64,000 nucleotides of DNA from Alitta virens. Its lineage: Eukaryota; Annelida; Polychaeta; Phyllodocida; Nereididae. The notes under the pieces were generated by a model. The model ran no database searches. It saw only the letters and a list, made by a program, of their open reading frames with translations, and had not been told where the DNA came from. The stretch's first letter is position 1, and every line of letters begins with the position of its first letter. The stretch is from contig OW028575.1 in the NCBI GenBank assembly GCA_932294295.1, positions 18,480,058 to 18,544,057 on the forward strand. Reading direction: 5' to 3'. Below, piece after piece: positions 48,321-58,704 of the stretch. Position numbers and translations under genes: made by a program.

Positions 48321-49689
48321 AGGAGAGAGAGTCGCGAGTGGGAGACAGACAGGTGGGCCATGGGACTGCAACAGGCCACAGGTGACAGGAGACAGGCAAC
48401 TGCATGACTGTGGGAAACTCACAGAAACTCACAGTCCCCGCAAACCTGTCTTTTAACTCAAGCTATCATCGTCACGTGCACATGGTGATGTCATGGCAAC
48501 ATCAGCTTTTTGAGGCCTCAGAACTTTTGAAACAATTTTTTTTTTTCATTTCATCCACTTCCATATAATATTGTGGAAGGAGGCGAGGGTAGACGTAAAT
48601 TTAAAATAAAAAATATGTGACAAAGATAAAGATTGCTGTGTGTTATGATCCCTTCAAAATTGACCAGACCATTACACGAAATCATCATGTCAGCTATATG
48701 GTCCTACCAACCAGTACTGACTTAGCCAACAACTTCGAAGACTGGGCACACCAAAAGCAATGATAATTGGTCTGAGTAAGTGCCGTTCACAGATTTCGAA
48801 GTACCAAAAAAGAGCATTTATCTTCATTGAAGCAAATTTCACGAACATACGAGTCACTTCAGCAATGCCCAGGCTTACAACTGGATCTACTGTTATAAGT
48901 CCTAGGTGAAAATACACAAATAGTAACAAGTCTTCAGTTTGGTCCCCCCACCCCCCTCGTTTTTCTGTTTTGCGAGGAAGATGTTTGATCGAGACTGTCC
49001 TATCCTGAACAAGATATTTTATTTTTGGTTATAAGACGGTAAAAGAACCACTGTTTGTGTGCAATGTGGTTGTTGTGAGTGGCTAGTTGGGGGATAGTCT
49101 TGTGGAGCCTGCTGATTACCACTTAACAGCAGTAGCAGCCTGAGAAGCAAGGAGTGCAGTAGGAGGAGAGTGAGGCAGTGGGTTCATGGGCCAGTGCAAT
49201 CACACCGTGTGCTTTGATCAAGCCAAGTAAATGCCGTCCACAGTCTCTCACAGTCTCCTTGTATTACCAAACTGGCTGGGCCCACTTTGAAGTGTCCTCC
49301 GCAGAAACTGCAGATTAGCTGAAGCGGTCAACACAACTTTGATCTAGCCCTTCTCATCCTCTCTTCCTGAAGGCCACAAAGCAGCAGCAGCAGCATCAGC
49401 ATCATCAGCACAGAACCAGCTTGCACTTTCCTAGCATGTCCTTGGCATCCTTGTGCAGTGGAACAGACTCATAACGATGTACTGTCATAAATATGTGGTT
49501 TTACTACGTTATCCACATGGCAGTCGTCCACTTGTCTACAAAATCATGTTTTATCAAGCACATTTCAAGGACATTTGGTTCTGATCAAAAGTAACTTATG
49601 TAATTCTAGTACTGATGCAGGGTGTCCACGAAACACTGCAATTCTCAGATTAGGTTTTTAGTCACAAATACTCCATAAGCAATACCTAC

Positions 49690-49829
49690 ATGGCCAAATG
49701 TGCTACGTGCGTTTTATCCAAACGCATGGAAAACGCATGCATGGTTTTCACCTCATTTTAATTAGGCAAAAACCATGCGTTTTCCGTGCGTTTATCCTTC
49801 TGCAAAACGCACGTGGCACATTTGGCCAT
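49690..49829. repeat. Large hairpin with about 60-bp arms
   Basis: Arms 49690-49750 and 49768-49829 are inverted copies sharing ATGGCCAAATGTGC, ACGTGCGTTTT, GGAAAACGCATG and CATGGTTTT. A few indels are present and the loop is about 17 bases. Repeated ACGCATG/ACGTG words fill the stem. It could be a MITE or a structured transcript. Confidence 0.9.
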
Positions 49830-51230
49830 ATATGGCCTCAATATTCTTTACTAAAATATTACTTAAGCAGGTAGGATTCAGTAAATTGAATGAACAAAAC
49901 CCACGATCTTATAGCAATAGAAGTGCCGATTCAGTGCTGCTTGGCCAGAAACGTGCACTTATTCAGCCTTTCCTGAATTGTTGCCAATGACTAGGATGTG
50001 TTTCGGCTGCAATCGACGGAGCTTTATTGATGACTTGGGGAGCAGTGGGACGTCTTTGCAGTTGCTGGAAGAGACGATTCCTATCATATTACGATCTATT
50101 GAGAAATTAAAGCTTGATGGATGATTATCACCTCAGCTTCAGCAGCAGGATTCCCACATGACGATGCTACATGAAAGAAACATGTTTCATGATTGTAAGG
50201 CTGCAGCACAAAGTGATGCGGAGGAGACTTAAGCATCTTCTCAACTTTTAACTTTGATGTCTATTTTCCCATTAGCCAGCAGCATCCCTCCACACTTGTG
50301 AGGCAGCTATTAGGTATATGTTAAGTATCAGAAATCTCACATGTGGGCTGGACAGATATCTGCATTCCATATGCATCTGAAATTCCAATTCCCACATTTA
50401 AAAAAAGCTCGTTTTAATCAGGATTAAGACAGAGGATTTTAACAAGATATAATTTCAGAATATCCTACACAATTATTCATTGCAAAACCACATATCTTAT
50501 ATGAGAAAACGATAGGTAAATTAAGAGGGTTGCAAACAATATTCCATTATGTCAGACAGTATGAACCCTGTTCTGCGAACCAAACAGTGTGACAAACACG
50601 ACCACAAGGTAACTATCATCTAGTCAGTGAAAACCATTCGAAAATACTCCCTACATAACCAGAGCTTGCATCTGGGGTCAATGCTGAGGCAAATAGATGC
50701 CAAACATATGGGGATGACTGTGTAAGTCATAACATGGTGTAGATGAACTCCCTGTTTTATCATTATTATCTCTGGTAACCAGTATCCAGGTTGATTAAGT
50801 CTCAATTGAGACGTTACCCAACTCCAGTAAGTGAGACATAGCTACTACCCCAGTTAACACAACTATACATAACTATGAAACTTAGACGCATACAGAATCT
50901 GCCTCCCTCCCCAACCTTAGAGAGGCACCTTGATCATCATCATCAGCGTCATACCTGCCCCTCCCCCCACCCCAATCCCTCCTTTGATGTCAGCTTAATT
51001 CCTTCATCAAACAAGGTGCCATTTGCATCCTGGGCCTGATAGCTCTGCAGTCTCGCTCCATTACCTGTCTTAATTGCTCTCTTTGTCACCTGATCCACTG
51101 GCCACCACCTACTGACCACCATGTGACCACCTAGTCGTCATCACTGACCAGTGTCCACTGTATCACAAACAGCATGGCAAACAGATCTAATGTATCGCGA
51201 AGACAAGATTGATCCCCAGTAATGCTTGGT

Positions 51231-51340
51231 TGTTAGTCAACCTTATGGCAGAACTCTTAGAATTGGAAACAAAACTATAGATGACGTCATGCGGACCCGG
51301 GACTGACTGAGGGACTCGGCCTAAGCCAATGAGTTGTAAA
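51231..51340. mobile_element. Small foldback repeat with CRE palindrome, family copy 3
   Basis: TTGGAAACAAAACTATAGAT followed by GACGTCATG matches the left half of the 41000 copy. GCCTAAGCCAATGAG to the right is the inverted half. It carries a perfect TGACGTCA at 51282-51289. Confidence 0.6.
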
Positions 51341-51544
51341 GAGCAAGAGAATGCAGTTTTTAGTAAAAATATTAACACTGGATACAGAGAGACGTCATCT
51401 CATGGGTAGTGACAAAAATACCAAAGTAAATAATATTTGTAGGCCTGTTAAGTACAACTCATTTGCTGCAAATTGCAAGTATAGGCATGCTCAGTCATTT
51501 TCTGACATTTGTATGCACTTGGTGTACTCAGTGGGTGGGTGGGT

Positions 51545-51700
51545 GGATTAAGGCTTTACATCCTGTATATATGCACCTGTTGGGCTAATTAGGACAGGCA
51601 GGGACCATGGCAATGAGATGAAGGATGAAACAGCCATCCAACTTGGGATCTACCGAGAATCGAACCCTTTACAGCGCACTACCACTGAGCTAGGCCTCCA
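51545..51700 (-). mobile_element. tRNA-headed SINE
   Basis: On the minus strand, TAGCTCAGTGGTAG (A box, 51679-51692) is followed by GGGTTCGATTCTC (perfect B box, 51655-51667). The body continues leftward to about 51545. The A-to-B distance is about 12 bases shorter than in a tRNA and the anticodon arm is missing, so this is a SINE head, not a tRNA gene. Confidence 0.65.
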
Positions 51701-52685
51701 TCCCCACTTGGTGTAGAACCATGCCTGTCTTTCAACGGTTTCAGGAACTTCAGCACAAAGTTTCGTTGCGAATAGTTACAGACATCAGGAGGATTTCAAC
51801 TAATCCAGCAAAGCCAATCTTGAGTCATCAACCACAGACTGAATGCGCATCCAATGCTCCTGTTTGTCCATTGTCCTTCCAATTAACTCAATTTAAAGAG
51901 CATTAATAAGCAGATATCTCAACCACAGATGAGCTTAAGGCCACATGACGCAAGAGCACTGACCAATGCTGTCCAGCGTCAAGCCTTGACCACCACCACT
52001 TCAAAGGAGCGCAGGACGCAGGGATTTGTTTGATGACGTCCCCAAGGACGCACAACGCGCTGCTCAAGACGTTGATATGGCGCGTCTCGCGCTGGCATCA
52101 ACGTCATTTCGAGCGTCGTTGGCAGCGTCCTGGGCGTCTTGGGTGTGAGCGGAATTCCTGAAGCGGGGATGTCATAGACGTCTTGGTTTCATGCGGGGGG
52201 ATGGCGGAGATTCAAAGTGACCACTGATGACCAGAGCTTGACCAATTACATCTGATGGATGACGGCCCATGAACAAATGGCCAAACTATCAAAATGTAAT
52301 ACAGCTGTACCTGTGAAAGTGTAATGTGATCTGAACCCGTTTCGAATAGTCAAGACACAGCAAACACTGACAGAAAGCGAACAACATTTTACGAAAAACT
52401 TTGGAATTTCTCCATTTGAAGAGTTAGACTTGGTCATTGCTTTCATAATTGTATGAGTGAAATCACATGCAGAAAAGTAGCAAAATAAATAAATAAAAAT
52501 ATTTGCTACACATCATGACTAAAGACAACTTCCTTTTAATCCACGTAAGCAAGATTCATACTAATACAATACCAAAGGAATTTGTCATAGATGCGGATAA
52601 CTGGGTAGGTCAAATCTGTGACAATGCAATGTGTACATGCTCTGATTGCAGGACGATGTGTCATACACGTAGAGCTTGGGCTTGC

Positions 52686-52687
52686 CA

Positions 52688-52747
<60 letters not shown>

Positions 52748-52763
52748 AAAAAAGAAAAAAAGA
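52686..52763. repeat. (AAAG)n microsatellite
   Basis: About sixteen perfect AAAG units, then AAAAAG variants. All Lys/Glu/Arg frames on plus and Phe/Leu/Ser frames on minus are the repeat. Confidence 0.98.
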
Positions 52764-55245
52764 GACTTGCACAATCCAAGCATTGCAAAAGTTACGTTCT
52801 AATCAGAGGTCATTAAAAATGAGCAAATGCCGCAATCCTGTGAAGAGAGGCAGGCAAGGTGTTCTGTATTGCGAGGGGGCCTCCCCACGGGACCTCATTG
52901 CAGCGCCCTTGATGACGTGAAGACGCACCGTTAGACGCGGGGGCAGACGGCCGTCGCGCGTCATGGTGAGCGTCACAGTGAGCGATGAGGCGCTTCCTGT
53001 CCAGGGAACATCAGTCAAAGGGCAGCTGAGGAGTCCAGGGACATGGCCCAACCTGCCTTAACCATGATTAAAAGATAGTCAAGTCCTTCCGGGGAGTCTG
53101 CGGTCGCCCCCCGCGCACAAACCCACGCCGTCGCCCCGTGAAAGATCGCCCGTCCTCCCCCTCCCTCCTCCCTCAGCCAAAACAGGAAACTTTCAAGTCT
53201 CACCAGGAGATTTGCGCGCTTCAAAGGGGATTTCCGCATCCTGAACTAATGGCTAAACTTCTGGCAACTCCACTCCTCTGATGGAATCCACTTTCCTCTC
53301 ATTTCTGCCTATCACTCCCATTCTTCAGTGATGCCTATACCTCCAATCTCTCTCCAGTTATTTTAAAGCTATATATAAATGTTTAATAAAGCAGAAGAGA
53401 AAAATACGTCAGTGAAGAGAATCTTAAGAAAACTTAACATTACACTGAAGTCCACTTCGGCCTATTACGCAAAGTGTCTTTTGATAAAAACGACATTTAG
53501 TAATTGAGAACAGCGACTTGAGCCTTCAGGCCTTCACTTTATATATTATGAAAAAGAAGAACTTGTAAAAAGTTATTAACAAGTTCCTTAAGCTACCAGG
53601 AGACCTGCATTCTGACGGCCAATTGATCCACGGGACTTTTTCCTTTAAACACTATTTTGCCATGTAGCAACTCTTGAGCGGAAATCGCTTGGGCAGAACA
53701 ACTTGTCTTACAGACATCACGACAGGTCACATGCTACATGACGTAACACAAAAGACGTGTCCCACTTTGCCCTTTGCAGTCGACATTGATTCCAAGCAAC
53801 GTGTTTGTCTTGAGAACAAACAATGCAAGACGAGCCTGAAACAGGAAGAAAGGCAAAGGCAAAAAAATAAGACAAGCAAGGCCCAATGCTAAACTCTCAA
53901 AAGAATACAAAGAACATTGGCTGCTTAGGATTTGGACCATGAAGCACGAACCGCTCCCTTCAATTCAGATGTCGTACGCAGTGCATGTAACGCCGGTCAC
54001 TGGTCAGTGTTGTGGTCAAACCACGCCTGGAAAAACCCATTTGAAGTGACTACGATATTCATTGATGTTGTGTATCGAAGATATAAGACGTATTGTGCTG
54101 AGCAGACGACTCCTGCAAATGGTCATGTTTGCGTCATCTCCATGACAACAGCAAACACGTGGAGGTGCCACGGCGACTTCAAAGAGAACGTTACTCAATG
54201 AACGTCCGTCGGGCTTTGTGAGGTGCCAGCCATCTCGCTCCTTGTACCTGTTATCCATCGCCTAATAATGGAAATAAAACACTCTTCCGAGTTCAGTACG
54301 TACTTTTGGCACACCCCTTGCCAAAAAGAAACATTTACCTTTTCGCCGTACAATGGAACGTTTTACGTCCATGACGCTGTGCCAAACGTCGTTGCGGCGC
54401 TCCACGTTGCAATTTGACGCACGCTGCAACGTTCAATGTCCCAAGTGCGCTGCTAGAGACACTTTAGTTGCCGGTGTCCCGAGGTGTCCCAAATGGCAAG
54501 TGGATTGGCCCACCTCCAATTGTTTTTGGGTCACGCGAGTAATTCTTAATGACGCTTTTACATCAGCTTCAAAGAATTCTTTGACCGACCCTGATTCACA
54601 GGTTAATGTGACTCACAGTATTCCTAACACAATAACAAGTGCAAAACATTAGCAGGAAAATACACCCCTGATTGTCTCAGTAATGTGTGTTGCCAAATCC
54701 CTGCTCAATTATTCATGGAAATTAATGGGTAAATAAGGTTACTAATGGGCATTCAAGTATGAAGTACGTTTTTTAGACTTCAAGCAAAATTTGTCAGATT
54801 ATCAGCAAATTGGGCCAGCTGAATTTGGTGCCAGAATAATTCGAAAAGAATGGTATCATTATTTACTTCTAAAGTTGAACATTTCTAACATGTTTTATCA
54901 TTAAAAGTTCTTCAATGAAACTCGTAAACATGATTACAAGACAACATAAAACTATTTTTTGCTACAAATGTAGGTTTCTCATGCTACTGACAAACATGCA
55001 CATACCTACCATTTTACCTATACATTAATTTTGATGTTGTTTGTAATATTGCTTTTAGACAAAAAAAGCAAAAAATGCAGTACGACCTCAGAATTATCCA
55101 GTTGGTTTATTTTCCATTCCATAAATATCACTCATTAATTTCATGTCCCAAAACACAACACCAAGTTTGGGCTACATTACTGTAAAGTACCAAATGTACG
55201 ATGTTAGCAATACACAGGAGCTAATGGTTATCCACAGGACAGCAG

Positions 55246-55300
55246 GACAGACAACAGGACAGACAACAGGACAGACAGCAGGACAGACAACAGGACAGAG
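55246..55300. repeat. 12-bp tandem repeat, 4.5 copies
   Basis: GACAGACAACAG units at 55246, 55258, 55270 and 55282, the third with GCAG, then a partial copy. Confidence 0.95.
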
Positions 55301-55610
55301 AAGTCTCCCTCCACAGACAAGCCCATTGGCTTCATCAGGAGCAGAGAGCCATGATGAATGGGCCGATGATCACTCACTGCTTGTCCTACGGGGTCCTACG
55401 GGGGCGGGGGTGAGGTAGCGGGACCTCCCAGCGTCATTTGCCCCCCCCCCCTCCCAAGGTCCCCCCTAATGAGACCCTCACCTGCTCAACCTGTATAACA
55501 AACCCATCCATAATAGATCAAAGGCACCCTCCAAGCCTCTTGTTTTATGAAATGCCCCCTAGCCGACCCTCCCTTCCCACAATCCACAGCACTGTCCACT
55601 TGTTATGTAA

Positions 55611-55696
55611 TGATGCCATCCATGACGCGACCCATGACGTTCACAGTGACATTCCTAGTGACGTTCCTGTTGACGCACAGGACGTTTCCCAAGACG
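55611..55696. repeat. 12-bp periodic TGACG array
   Basis: TGAYR words start at 55611, 55623, 55635, 55647, 55659 and 55671, exactly 12 bases apart. Two more GACG words follow slightly out of register (55681, 55693). The bases between are not conserved, so it is either an old minisatellite or a selected array of CREB/ATF half-sites. Confidence 0.8.
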
Positions 55697-56261
55697 CATG
55701 CCGTGTCATCCGTGAGCAATTGTCACATTCGAAATTCCAGGCAGTCAGACAGGACAGCCTGACTCGTACTCCAACTTCGTATAACATTAATGGCCCAGGA
55801 ATAATTCAGGATGGGCCGGAATACAGACAGAAATTGCATCTTACTCAATTTATCTCAATTCAGTAGCATCCCAGTAAAATATAAATCAAAGCTGTGGACC
55901 ATGCATTAGTTAAAAAAAGATATGTCACAAATATAACGCATCAAAATGTGATACATCCCTAACCAGTGTGTTAAATTATAGTTCCACAATGGAGTGGTGG
56001 AAAAAGTTTTAGCCCATCAGATATCATATCCTCCTAATTGTACTGAATTTGTTTATATGACAAAAATGTGATAACTATGATGCAACAATCAAGAGCAGTC
56101 TAATTGGTAAATATGCCGTTGGCCTTATCAACTGCATACAAGAACTTAAGTAATAAAATAATTTTTTTACACTGAAATCTTTCATTTTATGGGTGCGCAG
56201 ACCTTTTTTCAAACACTGTACTTAATAGACCATGAAATGAAGACGTTGTAATGGAAATAGC

Positions 56262-56720
56262 AATAGAAGCAATAGAAGCAATAGAAGCAATAGTAGTAAT
56301 AGTAGTAATAGTAGTAATAGCAGCAATAGCAGCAATAGCAGCAATAGTAGTAATAGTAGCAATAGTAGCAATAGTAGTAATAGTAGCAATAGTAGCAATA
56401 GTAGCAATAGTAGCAATAGTAGCAATAGTCGCAATAGTAGTAATAGTAGTAATAGTAGTAATAGCAGCAATAGTAGCAATAGTAGCAATAGTATTAATAG
56501 TAGTAATTGTAGTAATAGCAGCAATAGTAGCAATAGTATTAATAGTAGCAATAGTAGCAATAGTAGTAATAGTAGCAATAGTAGCAATAGTAGTAATAGT
56601 AGCAATAGTAGCAATAGTAGTAATAGTAGTAATAGTAGTAATAGTAGCAATAGTAGCAATAGTAGTAATAGTAGTAATAGTAGCAATAGTAGTAATAGTA
56701 GCAATAGTAGTAATAGTAGT
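56262..56720. repeat. 9-bp satellite, 51 units without indels
   Basis: The unit is AATAGNAGN with variants AATAGTAGT, AATAGTAGC, AATAGCAGC and AATAGAAGC, plus rare AATAGTATT, AATTGTAGT and AATAGTCGC. All 51 units keep register, so several frames stay open on both strands (Ile-Val-Ala or Thr-Ile, poly-Leu). None is a credible gene. Confidence 0.97.
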
Positions 56721-58642
56721 AATGAGAACCATTTAATGGAAAAATATTCAATAAATGAAAGTTGCTGCGTCACTAGAAAGTGCCAATGTAGACATTACCT
56801 ATATTTATAAGGCAACTTAAATGTGGACAACATGGAGACTGCAGTCATGGAGAGTAATGGAAAGAGTGTGTGAGTTATGCATTAATGCGAGGCATTAGGA
56901 CCCCACAACAAATCATAAGCCATCATAAAGCAACTTTCTTTCATTTTGAAGGGCAGTGATTGTTTTGGGAAGGAGTGGGCAGCAACTACCCCCAGTAGCC
57001 ATTACACCCCAGAGCTTTGATCAGACAGGGTGGCATGCAACTTCAAACAACCCCACCCCCTCCCTAATGGCCACCCCAACATTATCTGGCCGCTCGCTAC
57101 ATTATTCAGCGCTGATTTGAAATCAATACACGACTTGTGACACGGAGAAAATGTCCACGATCCAAACTGACTGTCAGCTATGATTGCCCTGCTAAATGTT
57201 CCTTATAAATATTTGATCAGAGCGGGCCAGGGCATTACTGTCAATTACAAGCAGCAAGAGGACCACACAGCTCTGGATTTACATCCAAAAAGTGCATTAC
57301 CCCCCTCCTCCTCTAACTCTCAGGTTGGTTCTTTTATTAGTCCATAAATCATGACTCGTTTCACTCCCAGCAGAGACCATTTTGCCACCCATCACAAAAC
57401 AACACAAAACAAGTAATGGCCTGTCAAGAATGCCTCCATACAAGTTAAATTGAAAATGCTAAACGACAGAGAGTGGCCACTTCGGCTTGCTTGACATGCG
57501 ATCCGATCCTTTGTCAGCATTCGCATTAAAGCCGCTCGTTCTGCGAGAACCGGAGAACCGAGGCAAACATTCATAAGCGATGTGAATCTTGTTTGAAGTT
57601 TTGGCTGCTCTTTTTTTTATTTTTTTTTATTCAAGAGTGTAGCATTTTCTCTGCGACTGACAAAAACTTGCTTGACATGTTCCCATTCATCACGGACACA
57701 CGCCATTCCCCCAGCCCACCCCCTGCGCGCAATCAAACCTTTGAGGGTCTCCAAGCATCTTCTGGCAAATGCCATCATCTTTTGTTTGCAGCATCACCAG
57801 CATCAGCAGCAGGAAGATTTGAGGAAAAACTTGGCTATTCATGAGATCCTTGCAATGAATGAAACAGAAACACGGTGCTAAGATCTGAGCCCCTGTCCAA
57901 GTTTCTGTCTCACAAGATTTTTCTCAAAGCTTTGTCGAAGTGCTGCAAGCTATTGCAACCATGCAAATCAAGCAACCATGCAAATTCATGCAGATTCCAC
58001 GACAGATACAGATCTAAATCATTCCAAGAAAAAGAATTTCACAAATGGAGGTTTTGGAATGCAGCATAAAGCCAGTTTCATGGGAATTTCGAAGTTTCTC
58101 ACAAACTGACTGTGAAATTATCTTGACTTAAAAAAACTATCTTGCACCCTCGTGGTGCCACCAAACCCCAGATAAGTAAAATAAAGACAATTAATGGACA
58201 GAAGAAACACCAGACGACAGCGAATTTACAACATTGTCAGCAGAAGTGCAGGTGCTACCAAAGATGGAGTGGGGGGGGGGTGCAGTGGCCAGAGGCTGCA
58301 GCATCAGTTGGGCATACTTCGCATCAGTTGGGCCTGCATCAGCAGCAGCCGGCGGCCAAGCAATGGATTGAAGAATACTTCAAAAGAGGAAAGGATGGGG
58401 GATCGAAGGAGTCCTTTGAAGGCATGATATGCATATGAAGGAGCAAGGGAGACGAGTTGCTCCTTTCACCTCCTCCTGTCCACACTTGGCTCCCACTTCA
58501 AAGCATTGGACTCACTGAGATCCTTGTGGTACTCCTTGTGGCACTTTTGCAACAGCCGCTTAACCTTGGTCCAGACGTGGCTCATTCTTGCCTCATGCTT
58601 GTCGCATGCAACACAACTAGGCCAGCATACTTAGCAAGGCAG

Positions 58643-58704
58643 TTGGATGGCCCAGAATAAAATGTACCTGACTTTGGATGGCCCAGAATAAAATGCACCT
58701 GACT
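58643..58704. repeat. 31-bp tandem duplication
   Basis: Two copies beginning TTGGATGGCCCAGAATAAAA, differing by one base (GTACC versus GCACC). Confidence 0.97.

Larger units (their letters stand above)
46842..51230 (-). other. CEP112 intronic DNA (presumed), part 1
   Basis: No exon was recognised. It contains a 10-bp phased repeat at 48281-48320, a large hairpin at 49690-49829, a CAG/CAT-rich stretch near 49380-49410, and CTTTGATC sites at 49212-49219 and 49337-49344. Confidence 0.4.
51701..56252 (-). other. CEP112 intronic DNA (presumed), part 2
   Basis: No exon was recognised. GACG/CGTC-rich islands lie at about 51970-52190, 52900-53000 and 54150-54430. It also holds the AAAG microsatellite and two 12-bp periodic arrays near 55.2-55.7 kb, and is AT-rich at 54.7-55.1 and 55.8-56.2 kb. 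Confidence 0.4.

Noticed and set aside
51655..51692. Functional tRNA gene
   Set aside because: A and B boxes are good but the spacing is about 12 bases short and no anticodon arm can be drawn.
53015..53239. Minus-strand frame of 74 residues in a GC-rich island
   Set aside because: No domain and no splice signals; Gly/Ala-rich content follows from base composition.
55438..55866. 142-residue proline-rich frame as a gene
   Set aside because: It begins in a poly(C) run, has a repeat-driven Asp-x-x-x section and no recognisable domain or splice context. It is kept only as a periodic repeat.
56187..56773. Long open frames on both strands (poly-Leu, Ile-Thr, Ile-Val-Ala)
   Set aside because: They are the 9-bp satellite read in different frames. 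Length comes from the lack of indels, not from coding.
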